From Welwitschia mirabilis (taxonomy: Eukaryota; Gnetophyta; Gnetopsida; Welwitschiales), in the NCBI GenBank assembly GCA_051453625.1, contig JBOZIK010000001.1:268104978-268144085 (forward strand): DNA of 39,108 nt. The letters are read 5' to 3'. The notes below the pieces were generated by a model. That model searched no databases. It was not told where the DNA came from and saw nothing but the letters and a program-made list of their open reading frames with translations. The position numbers were made by a program, and so were the translations under genes. Below, piece after piece: positions 33,261 through 39,108 of this stretch (the first letter of the stretch is position 1; each line of letters starts with the position of its first letter).

Positions 33261-35315
33261 AATTATGACATTATAATATTCTTATTCTAAAAAAAATATT
33301 ACGGTTTGAAAAAGAAAGCAAGAATAAGGATTTTCCTTTGGAAAATTTTAATGTAGTGATTCTTTAGTTTGGTAAAAAGAATTTTCATTAGGGATTGGAG
33401 TAAGAAAGGAAGAATATTAAAGAGGAAAAATCATGAAGAAAATGTATTCAAATTGGATTCTTTATTTTACATGTTTTCCCTTTAGGGTTTTCTCTTTTTC
33501 TTTTGAGTTTGATTTTCATGTTTGACTAGTGCAGAGAGAGTGATTCACCAAAGAAAATAGTGTTAGAAGGTTTGCTAACTTTACAACATAACAAACATTC
33601 TTCTAAATTTATTCAAAGGGAAAAATAAGCAGATATATAAATCTAAGAGGGAATTCAATCAATTCTTCATTTTTATACATGTCAATCATGGAAGAATCAT
33701 GAAAAAATTCAGATGACCTCAAAGTTACAAATTTTTAATTTATAATGGATTCAAACATAGTAGATAAGATAATCCTAAGGTCAAAAAGCAAAGAAATAGA
33801 ATTTAAAAAGATCAAACTACATTTAGAGTTAAGATCTTTAAAGAAGTGCAATGTTTAGAAAGATGTAAGAAATTGGAATGTTCCACATAAAAAAAATGGA
33901 ATCAAGTGTTCATGAGAAAGGATGTTAAAAATGTCAACCTTATTAAAATATTGGAGTGAAAGTCATCTTGGAAATATAAATTTATTTAAAATAATTTATT
34001 GAGTTTGTTATGTCTTTTACATCTCATTTTATACGTACCCCATTTTGGATATAGTGCACTTGTTTCCAGAGAGGACATATTTGATGAAATTCATTTGGAA
34101 AAGTAAGTGTATTTCAATTTTCATTAATCACTTGAGGAAAAATTTTGGTTTCATGGATGGTAAATAGCATATTAAAATCAAGTGAATTTGTTAATCAGAG
34201 AAAGACCAAGATTTTACATACTTTAGGGTTAAATTAAAATTGAAAGTTTCATTTTTCATATTTTATTAATTTCTTTTATTTGAGGATAATGCCCAATGAT
34301 TATCCTAATTCTTTAGGGGTTCTAATTTGGGTTTTAAGAACTTTGTATTCTATGTTTGAAGAAAGAAAGATGTTTAAGTAATGGTCTTGAATGAGGAAAA
34401 GAATGTCAAAGATAATGTATTATTGTAAAAGAAGTTGAGGATATACTTTCCCCTTTGATTTTTATTTGAATTGACTCCTTCTAGTTGGTATTTGCAAATC
34501 CTTATCTTTGAATAATGATATAAGATTATCTTGATCAGAAATTTCCCTAGATGTTAAAGAGGGAGAGTGCTCGATTAAAATTGGTGAAAAATCTTTAAAG
34601 TTATTACACATTGCAAGAAAATTGGGATTAAACTTGGAGATTGTGAATTTGACAAAGAAGATAAAGTTCTACAAATGAAGTCCACTTTTCAACTTAAGAG
34701 TTCATTACGTTATTGATTTATGATAGTAGTGGCCTCTCATCTTTCATAATGAATTAGAAATTGAGAATCAAAGGGGATGAGTAAGCATCTAAAGAAGAGA
34801 GATAACTATTGGAATTGGCCTTAGAAAATGTTAACTATATGGTTGATTCTTCTTTTTGAATTGCAAACATTTCATTTTTTTAGAATATGAATAATAATGA
34901 TGAATTTTGATGAAATTTATTATGTTGTAATGGGGGAAGAAGAAAAGTTCAAGGATACAAACAAGAGTCTAAAAGAGACTCAAGGTATGCCTTTGATTAT
35001 AAATAGTATTTATCAATTAATACTCACTTTGTTTTATTTTTTTGGTTGAATTTTGATTTTCATTAATAGGGGTAAAGGCTTAAAGTTCATTTGTGAATTT
35101 TAAAAAAGGCCTTTCATTGGTTTTTAAGTCTTAGGATGAGTTTTGGATTAAGAGGCATCTCTAAGAGGATAGAATAATATTTCTTGTGGAAGAAGTAAAT
35201 CACAAGATGATTTGTATACTTTTTGATGATTTTTTATTGAACTTATTCCTCCTATTCAATGAGTATCAACATAGATTAGTAGAGATTGATCAATTGTGGA
35301 TAGAGAAGATGGTAT
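33261..35315. other. AT-rich DNA, no gene recognised
   Basis: Between the Athila 5' LTR and LTR G. Its right edge precedes LTR G in the position of a 3' internal region and ends in a purine-rich stretch (GATAGAGAAGATGG). I do not find the conserved block seen at 997-1152, nor any coding motif. Confidence 0.4.
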
Positions 35316-35595
35316 TGTATTGCAATGCCAATTTGTAAGAATTTGATGGTGTATTTGGAGTACTTTTACATGACATTTATACAAGTTTAGATGCAATTAT
35401 ATTGATTATAGAGAGAGGATAAGATGATCATGAAAACATGTGATTCTTGATATAATTTAAGGCATATTAGGCATGTTCTGATATTTATCATATTGAAGGA
35501 GAAATAAAGGTGAAGAAGACCAATTTTCACTACTTAAGGAGCTTGGGAAGAGTGTTGTCCCCACTGTCATCCCCATGACAGAGGGGACAATAGAT
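35316..35595 (+). repeat. LTR G, 5' part (U3)
   Basis: Starts TGTATTGCAATGCC and follows the reverse complement of LTR C from 27320 inward (GAATTTGATGGTGTATTTGG, CATGAAAACATNTNATTCTTGATATAATT-type strings, GCATGTTCTGATA). It is cut by a 666-base N gap. The open frames spanning the gap are artefacts of the N run. Confidence 0.75.
35555..35590. repeat. Near-perfect 16-bp-stem hairpin in U3 of LTR G
   Basis: Left arm TTGTCCCCACTGTCAT, loop CCCC, right arm ATGACAGAGGGGACAA: 15 of 16 positions pair. It is the most regular copy of the family's nested palindrome. Confidence 0.8.
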
Positions 35596-36261
35596 NNNNN
35601 NNNNNNNNNNNNNNNNNNNNNNNNNNNNNNNNNNNNNNNNNNNNNNNNNNNNNNNNNNNNNNNNNNNNNNNNNNNNNNNNNNNNNNNNNNNNNNNNNNNN
35701 NNNNNNNNNNNNNNNNNNNNNNNNNNNNNNNNNNNNNNNNNNNNNNNNNNNNNNNNNNNNNNNNNNNNNNNNNNNNNNNNNNNNNNNNNNNNNNNNNNNN
35801 NNNNNNNNNNNNNNNNNNNNNNNNNNNNNNNNNNNNNNNNNNNNNNNNNNNNNNNNNNNNNNNNNNNNNNNNNNNNNNNNNNNNNNNNNNNNNNNNNNNN
35901 NNNNNNNNNNNNNNNNNNNNNNNNNNNNNNNNNNNNNNNNNNNNNNNNNNNNNNNNNNNNNNNNNNNNNNNNNNNNNNNNNNNNNNNNNNNNNNNNNNNN
36001 NNNNNNNNNNNNNNNNNNNNNNNNNNNNNNNNNNNNNNNNNNNNNNNNNNNNNNNNNNNNNNNNNNNNNNNNNNNNNNNNNNNNNNNNNNNNNNNNNNNN
36101 NNNNNNNNNNNNNNNNNNNNNNNNNNNNNNNNNNNNNNNNNNNNNNNNNNNNNNNNNNNNNNNNNNNNNNNNNNNNNNNNNNNNNNNNNNNNNNNNNNNN
36201 NNNNNNNNNNNNNNNNNNNNNNNNNNNNNNNNNNNNNNNNNNNNNNNNNNNNNNNNNNNNN
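35596..36261. other. 666-base assembly gap
   Basis: Run of N between U3 of LTR G and a leader copy. The missing part should contain at least the rest of an LTR and a PBS if the order is real. Confidence 0.95.
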
Positions 36262-36493
36262 GTTTTTTTCTTCTGTTTAAAGTTTACTGTCATCCTATCC
36301 ATCATCCGGATGACGAGGTTGATGATAGTCTATTGTATTTGATTCTAGTTTTTGTTTATTATTTTTGCATGCAGGGATACAAGAAATTCTGAGAAAAATA
36401 CAAAATATCAGTCAACAAGGATCTGAAACATCAAGAATTCTTCGACTTCGAATAAGAATCCAGGTACGCACAACATAAGTATGCAAATTCTAG
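36262..36493 (+). repeat. Leader copy 1 of the A/C/G family
   Basis: Aligned without indels to 37300-37531 (constant offset 1038), about 90 percent identical by eye with mostly transitions. It contains a nested palindrome at 36286-36329. It is bounded on both sides by N gaps, the right one exactly 100 N. Confidence 0.8.
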
Positions 36494-36593
36494 NNNNNNN
36501 NNNNNNNNNNNNNNNNNNNNNNNNNNNNNNNNNNNNNNNNNNNNNNNNNNNNNNNNNNNNNNNNNNNNNNNNNNNNNNNNNNNNNNNNNNNNN

Positions 36594-37065
36594 TTAATTC
36601 TCTAAATGTCCCTTATGGTTTAAGTTGGTCTTAGTTAGTGACAAGCTATGATTTATTTATATCATAAGGGAAACCTTTGTTAAGGTTGACTTTGATTAGT
36701 AATAGGTTTGCATTGCATTTCTATTTCATTCCATATTGCATTCTATATTCCACTTGATAGTCTTTGTGATAGAAAGGCTAGAAGCTGGTCCTTGTGACAG
36801 AAGGATTAGGATCTAAGTAGAATCTTATTTCTATTTTCATTCACTTGCATTGCATTTAATTTACTATTTACTTTTAGTTAAGTAAAAGAGAAAATACCAA
36901 AAACTACTGTTTGAAATCAATTCTCTAACTCTGAGCCTAGTGCCTTCATTGGGATTACGACATTCAGGTGAACTCCTGTCTATACTAGCATGTATCTTTT
37001 GCAAGTTATATCATTTACAGTTTTATCTAAAGGACTTCAGGATTGCATAAATTCACACCATAACA
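36594..37065 (+). repeat. LTR G, 3' part (R-U5)
   Basis: Matches the reverse complement of 25890-26420 in LTR C and the end of LTR A, ending TTCACACCATAACA directly before a PBS. CCTTTGTTAAGGTTGACTTT and GCCTAGTGCCTTCATTGGGA are diagnostic. Confidence 0.8.
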
Positions 37066-37068
37066 TTT

Positions 37069-37086
37069 TGACGTCGTTGCTAAGGA
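37069..37086 (+). other. tRNA-Asp primer-binding site after LTR G
   Basis: TGACGTCGTTGCTAAGGA against TGGCGCCGTTGCCGGGGA: all but a few positions match and the differences are transitions. It is 3 bp after the LTR end. It primes minus-strand DNA synthesis in Athila-type elements. Confidence 0.8.
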
Positions 37087-37240
37087 AGGCCGCAAGAAGT
37101 TAAAAGGATTGTCATTAACTAGATAAGTACCTTGAATATTTTTTTTCAGGTTATTTATTTGAATTAATGTTGTATTTTTAGTGTATTTTAAGGTAGACTT
37201 ATTTTTTGTAAAATTTTATTTTCTGTAACTTTTAGATAAC

Positions 37241-37282
37241 CTGTCGTGCTCTTTGTCATCTAGATGACATAGGAGATGACAG
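37241..37282. repeat. Nested palindrome module in leader
   Basis: CTGTCGTG ... TGTCATCTAGATGACA ... GAGATGACAG. The inner 16 bp (37254-37269) are a perfect palindrome. A further module follows at 37324-37367. Confidence 0.65.
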
Positions 37283-37299
37283 TTAGCTTCTATTTTCGT

Positions 37300-37531
37300 G
37301 TTTTTTTCTTCTGTTTAAAGTTTACTGTCTTCCTGTCTGTCATCTGGATGACGAGGTGGATGACAGTCTATTGTATTTGATTTTGGTTTTTGTTTACTGT
37401 TTGTGCATGTAAGGATACAAGAAATTCTAAGAGAAATACAAAATATCAGTCAATAAGGATCTGAAACATCAAGAATTATTCGACTTCGAATCAGAATCCA
37501 GGTGCACACAACATAGGTACGCAAATTCTAG
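37300..37531 (+). repeat. Leader copy 2 of the A/C/G family
   Basis: Second member of the direct pair with 36262-36493, in the normal place some 215 bp after the PBS. It includes the nested palindrome at 37324-37367 and ends in GCAAATTCTAG, followed by a pyrimidine-rich run. Confidence 0.8.
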
Positions 37532-37744
37532 AATTCTTTTTTTTTCTTTTTTTTCCTTTCTATTTTAGAATTAGATTTTCTTTTTTCTGTACAGTTAATT
37601 TGCAATAATAATGTCACATCTTTTAAAATATTAAGAAATAGCAACCTTAAACCATCCAAGAACCTTGATCTTCATTAGGTGTGACTATATCTTCCTTTTC
37701 TTGTTGAAGATTACTCTCACTTTCTAAATGATTCTATTTCTAAA
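37532..37744 (+). other. Junction between leader of G and LTR E
   Basis: Pyrimidine-rich then mixed sequence. No gene and no convincing PBS for LTR E, whose end is at 37745. Confidence 0.4.
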
Positions 37745-39108
37745 TGTTGTGATGTGAATATATGCAATTTTGAAGCTCTTAAGTAAACCTATAAATCATG
37801 TAACTTGCACAAAATACACGCTAATATAAACGGGAGTTCACTCAAATGTCGTAGTCCCTCAAAGGTTTAAGCTTAGAGTTAGAGAAATGACATCACTACT
37901 TTTCTGTTATTACCCTTTTATCTTTATAGAACATAATGAAAGATGCTTATAACAATGCAAATGGAAATGCAATAGAAATGTATCTTATGTAGACTTAGCC
38001 TCCTAACACAAGACTAGAACTCTATAACTTATATCGAGTAGAAAGAGCGTTTACTAGTTCCTAATCAATATGAATCATGAGGTCTACTCAAAATACAACC
38101 GGAATGCGATATGGAGAAATAAAACACTANNNNNNNNNNNNNNNNNNNNNNNNNNNNNNNNNNNNNNNNNNNNNNNNNNNNNNNNNNNNNNNNNNNNNNN
38201 NNNNNNNNNNNNNNNNNNNNNNNNNNNNNACACTAATGTAATCTATTCTAGGGTGAGATCAACCTTAACGAAGGTTGCCCTTAATGTCTAAGTAAATCCA
38301 AGATATGCTAAACTAAGATCAACTTTAAGTAATAAGGGAGATATACTATAAGGAGAAAAATGAAATTTATATTATTGAATCATAAATCATCCACTTACAA
38401 GACCAAAATAATAGCACCTCAATGAGGGGACACCGCCTAACACCAAGGGGACTTCTTTCTATCATATGGATGGACCTCTCTCCTTCAAGCTTCTATTACA
38501 AGTATGGAGAGCAAAAGATGAAAAATGAAGGGGGAGAGAAGTATTTATAGACCCCTAAGAGCATAGATAAACGGCCAAAAACTCAAGGTGGGAAGAAAAA
38601 CCCTAACAAATCACATGGCCTATCGGTACACATTACAAAGCAGAGAACAGTTATCGTCTTGACTGTCATCCAGACGACCATAGGGATAATGCTACCTCGG
38701 CTCCTTGGACTGTGTACTCCACACTTTGAATTATGTGCCATACATTTGCCGCTAGTCATGATGTGTCATCTTCAGTGTTGTCCAGACAATAATGTGGACA
38801 ATACCTTCTTGATGTGTGTACCAGGTTCTGTGGTTCACGCCATCAGTTTCTGTCCATCTTAGCAATCCTGTCGTTTTGAGTGTCATCTACATGACCAAGG
38901 GGATGATGATCTTATTGCTTTCTTTCTTCTCAAAATAAGTCAACATTTACCTTATTTCATTCTTCTTCTATCCTGCAATATCAGAGTTAACTCAAGAACC
39001 TGCTAAAGATGCTGAATATCGCCTGTTTTTCTGATCATCTTATCATTCCTTCATAATCATCCATATTTCACCAAAACCTGAATAATTACCCTGCAGAATT
39101 ACTCAAAA
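37745..39108 (-). repeat. LTR E, minus strand, truncated by window end
   Basis: The plus strand begins TGTTGTGATGTGAATATATG, matching TGTTGCAGTGTGAACTTATG at the equivalent end of LTR C. It continues through AATAGCACCTCAATG (38409) and ATGGATGGACCTCT (38466) to U3, with nested palindromes at 38651-38690 and about 38765-38805 and 38868-38905. An exactly 100-N gap lies at 38130-38229. A short plus-strand open frame at 38659-38862 is in U3 and has no homologue I recognise. Confidence 0.8.
38541..38550 (-). promoter_or_regulatory. TATA box of LTR E
   Basis: The minus strand reads CTATAAATAC at the U3/R boundary. It is the best preserved TATA box among the family's LTRs in this window (LTR C has CTATGAATAC, LTR B has CTATAAATAT). 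Confidence 0.55.

Noticed and set aside
35457-36342. Long open frames on both strands (282 and 255 residues)
   Set aside because: Nearly all codons fall in a 666-base N run; the flanking residues are LTR U3 and leader.
37745-37760. PBS beside LTR E
   Set aside because: The sequence left of the LTR end does not align with the tRNA-Asp site better than chance by eye.
38070-38291. Plus-strand 73-codon frame
   Set aside because: It spans a 100-base N gap within LTR E.

Overview
This is an intergenic, very AT-rich stretch of a plant nuclear genome, almost certainly a seed plant. I see no intact host gene, tRNA, rRNA or CRISPR array. Nearly everything recognisable is decayed Ty3/Gypsy LTR retrotransposon sequence of the plant Athila and Tat lineages. 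The coding remnants are full of stops and frameshifts, so no product is expected from them. Evidence for these lineages is the aspartic protease, gag, RT, double RNase H and integrase remnants read by eye, plus degraded primer-binding sites (PBS) matching the 3' end of tRNA-Asp, polypurine tracts (PPT) and paired long terminal repeats (LTR).

Layout. (1) 1-3273, plus strand: 3' part of an Athila-like element A with a protease remnant, a conserved non-coding block, two polypurine tracts and a 1.2 kb LTR. (2) 3274-7660: mostly unassignable AT-rich DNA, with a 24-bp minisatellite, a TATA-like promoter and an initiator-tRNA-Met PBS that suggest another old LTR. (3) 7661-13302, minus strand: element F, a gene-less element bracketed by a 185-bp direct repeat. 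(4) 13303-18960, minus strand: a Tat-lineage pol pseudogene (RT, two RNase H segments, integrase) followed by a minisatellite in the position of its 3' UTR. (5) 19199 to about 33190, minus strand: an Athila-lineage element with both LTRs, PBS, gag and integrase, interrupted by a second family (about 23.1-29.1 kb). That insert consists of a U3-only LTR (B), a gag remnant, a leader, a PBS, a full 1.43 kb LTR (C) and a 3' internal region. (6) 33261-35315: unrecognised. (7) 35316-39108: more copies of the A/B/C family. A gapped plus-strand LTR (G) with two copies of the leader faces a minus-strand LTR (E) running off the window, forming a large inverted arrangement.

Elements A, B, C, E and G are one family. 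They share the LTR sequence, the PPT, the leader and a conspicuous nested palindromic module (outer GTCATCC/GGATGAC arms around an inner GTCATC/GATGAC dyad). This module recurs about 18 times in U3 regions and leaders and is the most distinctive structure here. Many differences between copies are C/T or G/A, consistent with long-term loss of methylated cytosines.

N gaps: 9641-9650, 11923-12028, 19033-19044, 23919-24017, 29397-29406, 33188-33260, 35596-36261, 36494-36593, 38130-38229. Several sit in or beside LTRs, so local order there may be affected by assembly. All domain boundaries are by eye and good to a few tens of bases.
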